From contig CP074403.1 of the NCBI GenBank assembly GCA_018388625.1, positions 1 through 64,000 of the forward strand: a stretch of 64,000 nt of DNA, given 5' to 3'. This document shows, piece by piece, positions 8,444 to 17,794 of the stretch. The notes under the pieces were generated by a model, which saw only the letters and a program-made list of their open reading frames with translations, was not told the DNA's origin and searched no databases. The position numbers and the translations under genes are program-made. Origin of the DNA: Nocardiopsis eucommiae (GTDB lineage Bacteria; Actinomycetota; Actinomycetes; Streptosporangiales; Streptosporangiaceae). How positions within the stretch are numbered: the first letter of the stretch is position 1; each line of letters opens with the position of its first letter.

Positions 8444-8660
8444 CTAAGCAAGGCTCTTCGCTTTCGCCTCCGCTGCCGCAGTCCTCTTCTGCTGGCGGAG
8501 CGCGGCCCCTTCCCGGTCCAGGTGCCCGTACACGGTCGAATGCGGCACCCTAAACAGATCGGCGATCTGCTGGACGGTCTCTCCCTGGCTTCATAGAGCT
8601 ACTGGGAGCACCACCTGGTCAGAAGCGAGCCACGGGCGGCGACCACCAACCCGACCCCAG
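8444..8660 (-). pseudogene. C-terminal remnant of a serine resolvase
   Basis: Leftward reading gives GRVGGRRPWLASDQVVLPV, then after a frame change ETVQQIADLFRVPHSTVYGH and a basic tail ending at 8444. This is the linker plus HTH_7 domain seen at the C terminus of Hin/Tn3-type serine recombinases. No catalytic domain is present upstream, so it is a genuine truncation rather than only a frame error. It marks past mobile-element activity. Confidence 0.65.
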
Positions 8661-9145
8661 GCGCGCAGGTCGGGGGGCGGTCATCGTTCCTGATTCTGCA
8701 GGGTGGAACACGAAGACTCCCTCTTCGGGAGGGGGTGTTAGGGAAGTGCGCGCGTCGCGCAGGTGGACTCACCCTGCGGGGCGGGGGTGGTCGGGGCCTG
8801 GCTGGGCCCGATATTGCTCGGCGTCGTGCGCGCTCGCTGGCTCAGTGCGCAGTGGCGGGCCCTGGTTCCACGTGTCCGGTGGCGTTCATCTGCCTGAGGG
8901 CTCGGCTGCTTACGGGGATACGTGTGCCCCTTCAACTCGGCGTGGAACTGCGGCTTGGCCTCATTCCAGACCTTCCACAGGGGCATCGCCCACGGTTCTC
9001 CCATCTCACGCCGGTGAGTAGCTGGCCTCAGGAGAGGAGCGGCCCGGCTCTTGGCGGTAGCACTCTCGCGGCTGGACGGGGCAAGCCCTGGACCTTGGAC
9101 CTGAAGTGGCTTGCCAAGACCGATCCGCCGTCCTACCTCGAAGGT
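8661..9145. other. no firmly supported gene
   Basis: This stretch follows the leftward winged-helix gene. A leftward frame beginning MPLWKVWNEAKPQFHAELKG near 8986 looks protein-like but runs into unlikely sequence, and needs two frame corrections to reach a sensible stop at 8842. I do not call it. Confidence 0.3.
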
Positions 9146-9586
9146 CTACTGAACGACGCGCAGATGGCGTCTCCCCTGACCTGTCGCCTTGGGCGGCTTG
9201 GGCTGGGCAGCAGCCAGGAGTTCGGGCTGGATCAGGATCTGAGGGGCGTCGGCGGGAAGCTCGTCAGCCGTGCGTTGCCATTCCTCGTGAGAGCCCCGGC
9301 CCGCGAAATGTGGGTTGACCCGGATGCGCTTGTGATCCTCACGCCAAGCCAAACCGTGGTTCTTGAGCTTGGTGGTGACCTTGCTGACGTAGGTGTCGCC
9401 CACGCCGAAGGCGCTGGCGATCTCTTCGCGTGAGACCCGGGCGATGCCGTTGGAGTCCATGCGGAACATCAGCCAGAACAGGATGCGCAGCTCCACACCG
9501 GACAGATCCAAGGAGGCGATGTGTCCCAGGACCACCGAGTTGGTGTTGACGACTACGTCGTCGAGGAGAACCTCGTTGGGTTCCAT
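9146..9586 (-). CDS. winged-helix replication-region protein (RepL/MarR-like)
   Basis: The protein has 146 residues. ATG at 9586 overlaps the stop of the upstream gene (TGATG) with GGAGG four bases before it. The core LSGVELRILFWLMFRMDSNG, then ARVSREEIASAFGVGDTYVS and KVTTKLKNHGLAWRED, is a winged helix with a recognition helix, as in plasmid RepL-type initiators. It is the second gene of an operon preceded by palindromic operators at 10.2 kb. A copy-control or auxiliary initiation role is likely but inferred. Confidence 0.65.
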   Translation of the reverse strand: MEPNEVLLDDVVVNTNSVVLGHIASLDLSGVELRILFWLMFRMDSNGIARVSREEIASAFGVGDTYVSKVTTKLKNHGLAWREDHKRIRVNPHFAGRGSHEEWQRTADELPADAPQILIQPELLAAAQPKPPKATGQGRRHLRVVQ

Positions 9587-10085
9587 CACGCCTCCTTCTT
9601 CCTGTTCATCTGATCGAAGGTCGGTACATCCAGCGGGATCGTCGCCAGGACCTCGGCCTGTTGGTCGCTGCTCCCAGCGAAGAACACGCGAGGATGAAGC
9701 TGGTATACCCCCTTTTGACCTGTATGACCAGTCCGATCTCTCGAAGGTTACCCAGCAGGTTGGACACGTCGGTGCGATGGATCTCGAGCTCCTCGGCCAT
9801 CTCCTTTTGGGTCATGGTGACCCGCCCGGTTCCGTGTTCCTGCTCCAGGCCCAGCAGCAGGAGGATCAGGATCTCTCGGCGGCCCAGTTCGAAGTTCTTG
9901 ACGATGGTGAAGAGGGAGCGTGTGACCTGCTGGAAGGCTCCACCGACGAAGTCGTACTTGGCCGGGGGTTGTCTCCGCTGGACGACGATCTGGTCGCCTC
10001 TGCCGAGCCTGAGTGGTTGCACCTGCGGGGCTTCAGCGACCGTGTCGGGGGTGGGGGTGGGAGCCCGGCGTGCGTGTCTGCCCAC
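9586..10085 (-). CDS. winged-helix protein, first gene of the pair, frameshifted near its end
   Basis: GTG at 10085 has GAGG five bases upstream. The core ELGRREILILLLLGLEQEH, then VTMTQKEMAEELEIHRTDVS and NLLGNLREIGLVIQVKRG, is a winged helix paralogous in architecture to the downstream gene. After SFILA the frame changes by one lost base. The corrected tail (SSDQQAEVLATIPLDVPTFD) ends with a TGA overlapping the next ATG, which shows the corrected frame is right. Likely DNA-binding replication or copy-control protein. Confidence 0.65.
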
Positions 10086-10176
10086 GCGGACCTCATTCCA
10101 GGTAGGTGGCGGGAGTGGCCGTGGCGACCACTGTAGAGCAAATAGTGCACCACCAGTGCACTCAAAGGTGGCATAG

Positions 10177-10219
10177 ACGCCACGTTGGCGTGTCGAACGT
10201 AGTGCTGACGCTACGTTCG
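10177..10219. promoter_or_regulatory. two adjacent palindromes upstream of the winged-helix operon
   Basis: ACGCCACGTTGGCGT (10177-10191) is an inverted repeat. It is followed directly by CGAACGTAG (10194-10202) paired with CTACGTTCG (10211-10219). The second contains the 20-base operator ACGTAGTGCTGACGCTACGT (10197-10216), shared with 6801 and 10276. Confidence 0.65.
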
Positions 10220-10275
10220 CCCCTCCTCCAGCACTGAGGAGAAAAGCAGCGCCAGCGCAACGTTACTCACCGGTA

Positions 10276-10295
10276 AGGTAGTACTGACACTACGT
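10276..10295. promoter_or_regulatory. operator-like palindrome, copy 3
   Basis: AGGTAGTACTGACACTACGT differs from the 10197 copy at four positions and lies 60 bases farther from the winged-helix operon. Two tandem copies here suggest cooperative repression. Confidence 0.55.
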
Positions 10296-10329
10296 TGCTT
10301 ATTTCATATTCCCAGGTCACAGGGCCATT

Positions 10330-10746
10330 CGGCGGGAAGCTCTCTTAGAACAGAAGGAATTGATCCCTTCAGCAGTCCAGCGAACCTAGGCCAGGGGCGC
10401 GGTCGTGGGCATCGGTGTTCGTACCCGACCACGGTGAGTATCCGTACTCATGCGCGCCGGTTGAGTAGCGCTTGCCTGTGGTTCCTGGCTCGGGTCTGGT
10501 GGTACCAGGGGGCTCACGCCCCCATGGACCCCCTGGTGCGACGCGGAACCTCGCGCGATGCGGGACGTGCGGGGGCCAAGGCTCGATCGCGCGAGAACCC
10601 ACGCCGCTTCAATCCCGTGGACCAGGTGGTCTTGGGTCCAGGGACTGGCGGTGGAGGCCCCTGAATCTCCTCACGAATGCGCGGGTGAGGGCATCGCGAA
10701 GCTGAGTGGTTTTTCCTAGGATCTACAACTTTATGTCGTAAAGGTG
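10330..10746. other. structured non-coding stretch after the rep gene
   Basis: No gene is supported. A long inverted repeat, ACCAGGGGG (10504-10512) with CCCCCTGGT (10529-10537), could terminate the leftward rep gene. A short CTTTA/TAAAG hairpin lies near 10727. The run 10708-10750 is locally AT-rich. An origin component here is possible but not shown. Confidence 0.35.
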
Positions 10747-12634
10747 TCATATTGATTCCCCCATCGACACAGCGACCGAAGTTCGGCGAGCCAGGCGACG
10801 GGCCCTGCGGTGGTCCGGACGTCCATGGGTGCGGGGATACCGAGTCCCAGACCGCGCCAGTACCCCGGGGGCTCTGAGGTAGGCGAGTTCTTCGCACCAG
10901 GCGGCCCAGGCCCCGCGTTCGGCTTCGTAGTGGCGCAGGCGGCGGCGTCTGACGCCGCTCGTACCCAGGTGCGAGGCCAACGCGGCTTTGTCATAGGGAC
11001 GTGGAGTACAGGGATCAGCTGCCTCGACCACGCCATGGATAGCGAGTATGCGCAGGTGGATGAGGACTCGCTCCTTACTCTGACCCGTGTAGGTCACGAT
11101 GTCTTCGATCGTGACGGCCTCCTCCTGGTCGATGAGCGCGGCGGCGGTGAGTTCGATGTGTCTGCCAAGACCGCGTGAGTGGCGCGTTGAGGCCCAAACG
11201 TCATCGGCGGAGTGGTCCAGGCGTGCCATCACACGCTCGAGGAGTTCCTCCCTCGTGGTGGCGCCCAGCGCTGGGACAGCTTGTGTGCCACCCTGCGTGA
11301 TGATCCGCCGTACTTGGGTCACGGGCCACTGTTGGGGGCAGACCAGTTGGTAGCTGTGGGCTCGTGTGCCCTCTCCTGGGCGCGCGAGGGTGAGGCGTTG
11401 GTCCTTCACCAGGCGGCGCAGGGCACGGGAGGCCGTGGAGGGAGTCATTCCCGTGCCGTCGGCCAGGCGTCGACAGTCCACTTCCACGGTGTCGTTGAGG
11501 GCTTTGAGGGCCATGGCAGCCACGTAGAGCAGGGCCTTGCGGTCCGAGGGGCCAGCTTGCGGGCTCCACCAACCGCCGTGTCGAGTCGCGGCGTAGACGC
11601 GTGAGACGCGCCGCACCAGGGACTGGACCTGGGGGTGTCGCCAGCCGCGTGTGCGTGCCGCTGTGCGCGCGAGGCGAAGCTGAGGATCCTCGCCCATTGC
11701 CGGTGCAGTACCGCTCGTTGTTCGCTGGGGCCGCGGTGACGGCGTGCGTGTCCCGCCCCGCCTTGGGTGCGCAGGTGTTCGAGGCCCGGCGCTTGGGGGT
11801 GGCGTTGGACCAGGTCGATCACCTCTGAACGGGACCAACGGGCGAGGGCGAGGGCGGTGAGGATACGGGCCAGGTGCGCGGAGGCATCGGTGGGTGTCTG
11901 TTCCAGCAGGGCGGCCGTGGCTGGTGGCAGGGGGCGGGTACGGCCGATGAGGCGCCCGGCGCGGGTGTCGACACGTCCTTCGGGGGTCGGTTCCTTCTCC
12001 GGTGGGGCGGGTCCGAGTTTCTTGGCGAGTACGTCGAATTTACTGAGGCGGTTGGTGGCGCTGCAGTAGGCCTCGGCCACTTCGGGGCAGGTCGGGGCGA
12101 GGAGCCTTGAATGGCCTCCGTCCCGGTGGGGAGCCCCTGGGGGCGGAGGCATCCGTGGCTGGGGTTCAGCAGGGCGCTGATGTCGAGGCTGGGGCAGTGT
12201 CGTTGGGCGGCGCGGGCGATCTGGCGTACGGCGTGTGGTGGGAGGCCTTGTCCTGAGGGGTCGTTGACGGGTACCCACAGGTGGCGGCCGCCGCTAGGAC
12301 CCGAAGCGGCGACGAGGAACACCAGCCCGGCCTCGTCGAGGAGGTGGCTGAGGTAGAGCAGGTCTTGGTGGAGTTGTTCGTGGGTGGTCTTGCCGCTGTC
12401 GAGGTCGAAGGCCAGGAAGCGAAAGCCGGTGTGGTCGGCTAGGTACATCGCGAACGGCCCCGCGGGTGGGCTCGAGCCGACCGTGGTTTCGCGGTCGTAG
12501 CGATGGGCCCATTCGCCGGTGGGTGTGCGCACGTCTAGGCGTAGTCGGCCGCGGGGCGCGACGTAGCGCGTGAAGTTTTCCCACACCTGTCGCGGTGAGG
12601 TCGTGAGCTCGGGTGAGGGGGCTGGCCTGGGCAC
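10747..12634 (-). CDS. plasmid replication initiator with primase-like N-terminal domain, frameshifted twice
   Basis: GTG at 12634. The first frame (12634 to about 12110) holds FRFLAFDLDSGKTTHEQLHQ, LYLSHLLDEAGLVFLVAASG and PSGGRHLWVPV, matching the archaeo-eukaryotic primase-like Rep domain of actinobacterial plasmids. The second frame (to about 11750) carries EVAEAYCSATNRLSKFDVL and the third a winged-helix region: ALNDTVEVDCRRLADGTGM with TPSTASRALRRLVKDQRLTL. Each change is a one-base loss. About 630 residues in total. It would open and prime the origin; iteron-like repeats lie just upstream at 12875-12945. Confidence 0.7.
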
Positions 12635-12874
12635 ATGGACGTCACGAGGCGTCGAGGCCCACTCATTTTTTGAGCATGGCAGACCAGACCTGGGGGCATC
12701 AGGTATGATGAGCTCCGTCAGGTGATTACTTGATTGGGTTGATCACGAAGCAGCTGGTCTTGGAGAGCGAGAGCTCGAGTCCGGGTGCGGTTGGTAACTC
12801 AGCTCAGGTGGTCGTTGACGACCTCGCGCCTCGGTGTGAGGGCTGCTTCTGGTCAAGTGATCCTTGTGGCCTCC

Positions 12875-12945
12875 GGTTCTTGGGGTTTTTAGGGTTCTTG
12901 CAGTTCTTGGGCTCTTGGGTTCTTGGGTTCTTGAGGTTCCTGGGT
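12875..12945. repeat. iteron-like tandem repeats (GGTTCTTGG)
   Basis: About eight imperfect copies of a nine-base unit run head to tail: GGTTCTTGG, GGTTTTTAG, GGTTCTTGC, AGTTCTTGG and so on to GGTTCCTGG. They lie about 240 bases upstream of the rep start. Tandem short repeats beside an initiator gene are the usual form of plasmid iterons, but the units are shorter than typical. Confidence 0.5.
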
Positions 12946-13083
12946 CTGGTAGTGGCGGCTGGTGCCGTAAGGCAGTGGTCTGCAAGTAGCAGTAGGCAGG
13001 CAGTAGCGAGTAGTTGGGCCCACATCCCTTGGGATGTGGCATTGCGGACCCGCCCGGTGAGGGCAGGTTCAAAGGGAAGATCC

Positions 13084-13126
13084 GTCGGCAAACGGTCTTT
13101 CTTGTCTACGGGGTCGGTCGGCAAAC
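13084..13126 (+). repeat. paired direct repeat GTCGGCAAAC
   Basis: Two exact copies (13084-13093 and 13117-13126) are 33 bases apart, about three helical turns, between the iteron-like block and the RHH gene. Each is partly self-complementary with flanking bases. They may be binding sites for a replication or RHH protein. Confidence 0.4.
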
Positions 13127-13214
13127 CGATCGCGTAGTTACGGTGTTTGGACGTGGGGGAATCGCGGACTGTGGCAGGTGGCGCGGTTCCCTGAGAACTC
13201 GATCTCGTGAGCTA

Positions 13215-13238
13215 AGGCCCGATCTTCGTATCGGGCCT
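13215..13238 (-). terminator. terminator of the RHH gene
   Basis: AGGCCCGAT (13215-13223) and ATCGGGCCT (13230-13238) form a perfect 9-bp stem with a CTTCGT loop, at the stop codon of the leftward gene at 13238. Confidence 0.7.
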
Positions 13239-13492
13239 CACGTATGTCCGGGGGTTTCCTCCTCCGAGGCGGGCTCAGATGTGTGCTGTGTGGCCGCGAG
13301 TTCCTCATGAGCCCGCTTCCTGACCATGTCGGTCAGGTAGGCGTTCACCGTGGGGTGCCCCTCTCGAGCCGCGAGCGCTTCCAGCGCCGTGTTCTCGTGG
13401 GACTCCACACGGACCGTGTACTGGGTCCGTGGGGCACGGTACAGAGGTGGCCGGCCGGGGCCACGCTTTGGCTTCGTGCTCTGGGTGCTCAT
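13238..13492 (-). CDS. RHH-type DNA-binding protein with AT-hook-like N terminus
   Basis: The protein has 84 residues. The N terminus KPKRGPGRPPLYRAP resembles an AT-hook. It is followed by TQYTVRVESHENTALEALAA and VNAYLTDMVRKRAHEEL, a strand-helix-helix pattern of CopG/Arc regulators. No clear Shine-Dalgarno precedes the ATG; GATATT eight bases upstream may be a -10 of a leaderless transcript. Next to iteron-like repeats, it is a good candidate copy-number or partition regulator. Confidence 0.65.
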   Translation of the reverse strand: MSTQSTKPKRGPGRPPLYRAPRTQYTVRVESHENTALEALAAREGHPTVNAYLTDMVRKRAHEELAATQHTSEPASEEETPGHT

Positions 13493-13808
13493 GGATAGAA
13501 AATATCAGAGTCAGGAAATGGTTTGGGTCGTTTCTGGCTGTGTCATGGGCACAATCGTGGTGTCCGGTTGTGGCCATGGGTGCGTTGTTGGTCTTTGTTG
13601 TCACCTGGGCTAATTGGTCGTGTTGCGCGTTTTGAGGGTGTCTGGTGTGTCCCTCGTTGGGTACGCAGCGTCACGGCCGGTGTGACTCCCGTGGGCGCTG
13701 GTTGGTTCGCGTTGCGGGCCGATCGTGTCGGGCTTGGGGCCGGTGTCTTGTGCGGCTCTGTGCCTCAGAGGGTGAGCTACTGGACGTCGGGCTAGGTTCG
13801 GCGGCGTC

Positions 13809-14059
13809 TTGGACCTTGATCGCCGCGCCGCGCTCGAAGAGGTCGTGAGCACGATCAGCCCGGCCCCATCGGTCGGCCTCGGCGACCCTGACGGTGGGCG
13901 GTGGTCACCGACGGCTGTCGGTGCTCCGTCTGGGCCCGCCACACCGTGGCCGCCACCGACTACCTGTATGGCCTGCTGTCAGGCTCTCTCCGGCACCCGG
14001 TCTTCACCCTGAACAGCTGGCCCCGGTCCCGCTTCGACGTCGCCGTCCGCCACCGCTGA
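13809..14059 (+). CDS. hypothetical protein, frameshifted as sequenced
   Basis: A frame from about 13809 reads LDLDRRAALEEVVSTISPAP. After one lost base near 13905 it continues TDGCRCSVWARHTVAATDYL, YGLLSGSLRHPVFTLNSWPR and ends at 14059. The joined sequence looks like real protein and the frame change follows the general one-base-loss pattern. The start is uncertain (TTG at 13809 is only the first available). No family recognised. Confidence 0.45.
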
Positions 14060-14243
14060 GTCGGAGACGTGAATGCTGGCGGTGTTGCCAAGCGCGGAGG
14101 GGTCCCCAGCGGCCGCGGCGTAGCCCGATGACGCCCTGGCGGTCCTGCGGGCCGTTCGGCCTCCAGGAAAGATCGTTCCGGGTTTTGGCGGTCGCACCCT
14201 CCGCGACGCGGGTGATTGAGCGTGCATCCCCGCGCCTGTCCAA

Positions 14244-14684
14244 CTAACGATCGTTTGGGAGAGAGTCCCGCGCATCCCACTCGGCGAGCATGGCGTGCAG
14301 GCGTTGCCCTTCCGGCGAGCCGGGTGCGAGACGCTGGGCCCGGTGGCGCAGGTACTCCTCGGCGCCTTGGACCAAACCGGACCAGGGGTGGGCCTGAACT
14401 GCTCCTTTGTGTGTTCCCGGGGTAAGGAGGTGGTTGATGGAGTCAGCATCCGGTTTCAGTTCGCCGGTGACTTCGTCGACCGCAGGGATGTGCCCCTCCA
14501 CGTAGCCGCCGCCGGGTTTCTTACACAACCAGAAGTTGCGCGAGACACAGGTGAAGCAGCTGAACGTGCCGCGTGCGTGGGGGAAGCGGCGCAGCCACTC
14601 GGCATCCAGGACCTGGACATCCTTGTTGAGGGGGATGAGTTTGCCGCACAGGCAGCAGGTCAAGCGGAACTTCGGACTCGGCAC
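14244..14684 (-). CDS. cysteine-rich, probably zinc-binding hypothetical protein
   Basis: The protein has 146 residues. GTG at 14684 with GGAGGG five to nine bases upstream. The first third has LTCCLCGKLIPLNKDVQVLD and later FSCFTCVSRNFWLCKK, giving CxxC pairs that could hold one or two zinc ions. The remainder is helical and charged (GAEEYLRHRAQRLAPGSPEG). It may be a regulatory or nuclease-accessory protein; no function is assigned. Confidence 0.6.
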   Translation of the reverse strand: MPSPKFRLTCCLCGKLIPLNKDVQVLDAEWLRRFPHARGTFSCFTCVSRNFWLCKKPGGGYVEGHIPAVDEVTGELKPDADSINHLLTPGTHKGAVQAHPWSGLVQGAEEYLRHRAQRLAPGSPEGQRLHAMLAEWDARDSLPNDR

Positions 14685-14800
14685 GGGCCCTCCTTCACGT
14701 TAGTGAACCCATGCTGTCAGCCTCGGATAGTCGCTGCCGCTCAATCCTGTAGTAATCCTCCTCGACCCCCTGCCCCGACGCACGCGGAACAATGGCCCTC

Positions 14801-15192
14801 ATGGGACATAGGAAAACCTGGGCGCTGGCCTTGGGTGTGATCGCGTTGGTGTTGTCCGGGTTCTGGGCATTGCCCCGGCTCATGCCCAACCAAGAGTGGG
14901 GGCTGGGCGAGCTCAACCAAGCGGCTGGCATCGCGTCTTTGGCGGTAGCGGTGGCGACCCTGGCCGTGACCATGTGGCCAGCGTCCCCGGGCGGTCTCAG
15001 CGATGACGGGGGAACGGGGGTGAGGGCGATTCGATCGACCTGAGCGGGATCAAGGCCAAGGGGTCGGTCAAGGCCAAGACTGGTCCTCAGACCAGCCGGG
15101 GTGGGGATCGGATCCGTATGCGGGGCATCCGCGCCGACAAGGACGTGATTGGCAAACAGACCTTCTCTGCGCGCGAGAGGCCCCACCAATGA
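14801..15192 (+). CDS. two-helix membrane protein with a GRDVI-type repeat tail, frameshifted once
   Basis: ATG at 14801 (an alternative ATG is nine bases upstream). Two transmembrane helices (WALALGVIALVLSGFWALP and AAGIASLAVAVATLAVTMW) are followed, after a one-base loss near 15020, by SIDLSGIKAKGSVKAKTG and MRGIRADKDVIGKQTF. This tail repeats a hydrophobic-x-G pattern also found at the N termini of the neighbouring STAND proteins. The stop overlaps the NB-ARC gene start (ATGA), so the pair is coupled. It may anchor or sense for the downstream STAND protein. Confidence 0.6.
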
Positions 15193-17637
15193 GCCGCGCA
15201 GAGAACACCCCCAGGCCCCAACCACCCACATCGACCAGAAGTGGCTCAAGGCGGGACGTGATGTCATCGCCCAGCAGGTCACCTACCTGCCTCAAGCAAC
15301 CCCCGCCGCGTTGCACACCTTGCCACTGCCCCCACCACATTGGCTGGGCGCACGAAGGATCTGGGCGCGCTACTGACCGCTCTGGACCCCACCCTCGCAA
15401 AGGCCGGATTCTCCAGGGACACCCTCCCGGCCCGGAATGAGAGCGCCGACTGGGGTGTGGTGGTCTCAGCGTTGGCAGGGATGGGTGGGGTCGGCAAGAC
15501 CGCTCTGGCCTTGGCTGCTGGGGCGATCGCCCAGCAGGAGCAGTGGTTTTGCGCCGAGTTGTTCGTGGACCTTCGCGGCTACGCCCCTGGCTCGCAGCCA
15601 TTGTCGGCCGAAGCGGCCTTGGACGTGCTGTTGCGACAGATGGGCGTGGATCCCCGAGACATCCCGTCTGGTGAGCAGGAGCGGTCAGCCTTCTACCGAT
15701 CCGCTCTGCAGTCCTTGTCCGAGGCGGATGAGCGGGGGCGCTCGGTGCTGGTGGTGGCCGACAATGCTTGCTCGGTAGCCCAAGTGCGGCCCCTGCTGCC
15801 GGGGGCGGGTGGGCACCGATTGGTGGCCACCACCCGTGGTGACCTGTCTTCGCTGGTTGGAGCCCGGCACCTGAACCTGGATGTGCTGGACCTGCACGAT
15901 GCCGTCGATCTGCTGGCCACCGCTCTTAGAACGGGTGGATCTCAGGACACACGCGCCCAGGACTATGAAGGGCTGGGCCGGTTGGCCCAGTTGTGTGGCC
16001 GGTTGCCATTGGCGTTGGAGATCGTCGCGGCACAGCTCCTGAGCAATGCCTGCCCTCCCTTGGCGGTTGTGGCCGAACGCCTGGAGAAGGCCGCATCTCG
16101 GGTGGACAAGCTCAAGGCCCCCGGACGCAACGTCGAGCAGTCTCGGGTACTGCGTGCAGTCTTCGACACCTCTCTGGACCAGCTCGCGCCCGATCAGACG
16201 CGGGTGTTCCTATTGGTGGCCGCCGCACCAGGGCCAACCACCTCCACCGCCTCTGCTGCGGTGCTGACCGGTCTGGACATAGATGATGCCGAGGAGGTCC
16301 TGACGGAACTCCAGGACACGCATCTTCTCACCCAGCCTGTGAGGGGCCGGTGGGGGGCACATGACCTGCTCGCCGACCACGCGCGCACCCACCCCCAACC
16401 ACCCACCGACCGTGAACAAGCGGTCAGGCGGCTGCTGGACCACTACACAGCCACCGCTACCGCCGCGGATGACCGTCTGCGTGCCCTGCCCGGGCAGCGG
16501 GTTTCCGGTCTGTTCCCTGACCAGGACACGGCCCTGGAATGGTTGGAGACTGAGCGCGCCACCTTGGTAGCTGCGGCCTTGGTCGCCCCCACCTTCGGGC
16601 ACCCCGAAGCTGCTATCGCTTTGCCGTTGAACCTGGGCACGTACCTGGACCGCGGGCGCCACTTCGAGGACTTCGAGAGGGTCTCCCGCTCTGCACAGGC
16701 CGCTGCTCAAGCCGTTGGGAATCAGACCGGCGAAGCATCAGCGTGGAACAGCCTCGGCCTGGCGCTGAGAGAAGCGCGGCGATTCCCCGAGGCGATCGAC
16801 GCCTATACCCGCGCACTCGACCTGCACCAGCTGGTGGGTGAAGCCCACGGCGAAGCGATGACGTGGAACAACTTTGGCAATGCGCTGCGTCAGGTGCGTC
16901 GGTTCGAGGACGCGGTCGCGGCTCACACCCGGGCACGAGACCTGCACCAGCAGGTGGGTGATACCCACGGCGAAGCGATGGTGTGGAACAACCTCGGCGG
17001 CTCTTTGCTGGAGGTGGGGCGGTTCGAGGACGCGGTCGCGGCTCACACCCGCGCACGTGAAGCCTTCCACACCGCAGGTGACGGCTATCACGAAGCGCAG
17101 GCGTGGAACAACCTCGGTGGAGCGCTGCAACAGGTGGGACGGTTTGAGGACGCGGTCGCGGCTCACACCCGGGCACGAGTCCTGTACCAACAGACCGGTC
17201 ATGCCCATGGGCAGGCCAGTGCTTGGCACAACAGCGGCGCGGCCCTGCAGAGACTGCTTCGGTTCACTGAGGCGATTGACGCCTACACCCGCGCATGCGA
17301 GGCCTTCCACACCGCAGGTGATGCCCACAACGAAGCAGGTGCGTGGAACAACATCGGCGCGGCCCGGCATGAGGCTCACCAGATCAAGGAAGCGATCGAA
17401 GCCTACACCCGCGCTCTAGACCTGTACCAGCAGACCGGTGCCGCTCACCATCAGGCTCTGACGTGGCACAACCTAGGGCTGACCCTGGCGAGTGATGGCC
17501 GACCGGTTGAGGCTGTTGATGCGTTGCGGCGGGCTGTGAAGCTGTACGAGGCCACCGGGGACGATCACAATGTTGCCCTTTCAGGGGAGCTCCTCACAGG
17601 GATCCAGCGGGAGCTCGACGATAACGGCCCGGCATAG
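15189..17637 (+). CDS. NB-ARC (STAND) ATPase with TPR repeats, frameshifted twice near the N terminus
   Basis: ATG at 15189. The N-terminal part (IDQKWLKAGRDVIAQQVTYL) is joined through frame changes near 15215 and 15345 to the main frame. P-loop GMGGVGKTALALAAG, Walker B SVLVVADNA, sensor RLVATTRGDL and GxP motif GRLPLALEIVA identify an AfsR/NB-ARC-like module. A winged-helix-like segment follows. About eight TPR units of roughly 40 residues (AWNNLGGALQQVGRFEDAVA) fill the C-terminal 320 residues. Such proteins act as ligand-triggered switches in regulation or phage defence. No effector domain is obvious; the coupled membrane protein may supply output. Confidence 0.75.
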
Positions 17638-17644
17638 CCGGGCC
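17626..17644. terminator. terminator overlapping the NB-ARC stop codon
   Basis: GGCCCGG (17626-17632) and CCGGGCC (17638-17644) form a 7-bp stem; the TAG stop lies at the loop. Confidence 0.5.
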
Positions 17645-17794
17645 TAGTCTGCTGGTCCGACGGGTGGATCGCCGATGCGTCGGTGGAAGCACCGGCTCGC
17701 CTTCCTGCCGCATCAGGGACGGAGACGGGAGACTGTGGGAGGGTGAGGCCGTCCTTGATCACTCCCGCGCGACCCTGCCTACACGGCATCGGAT

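Noticed and set aside
8444-8660. Intact site-specific recombinase
   Set aside because: Only the HTH tail remains; no catalytic serine region or upstream coding sequence was found.
8735-9433. Rightward 232-codon frame overlapping the winged-helix gene
   Set aside because: The leftward frame has a clear winged helix and coupled start; the rightward one lacks signals.
12730-13137. Rightward 135-codon frame with a FLGFLGFLQFLG run
   Set aside because: The run is simply the iteron-like 9-bp repeats translated; no ribosome binding site and poor flanking composition.
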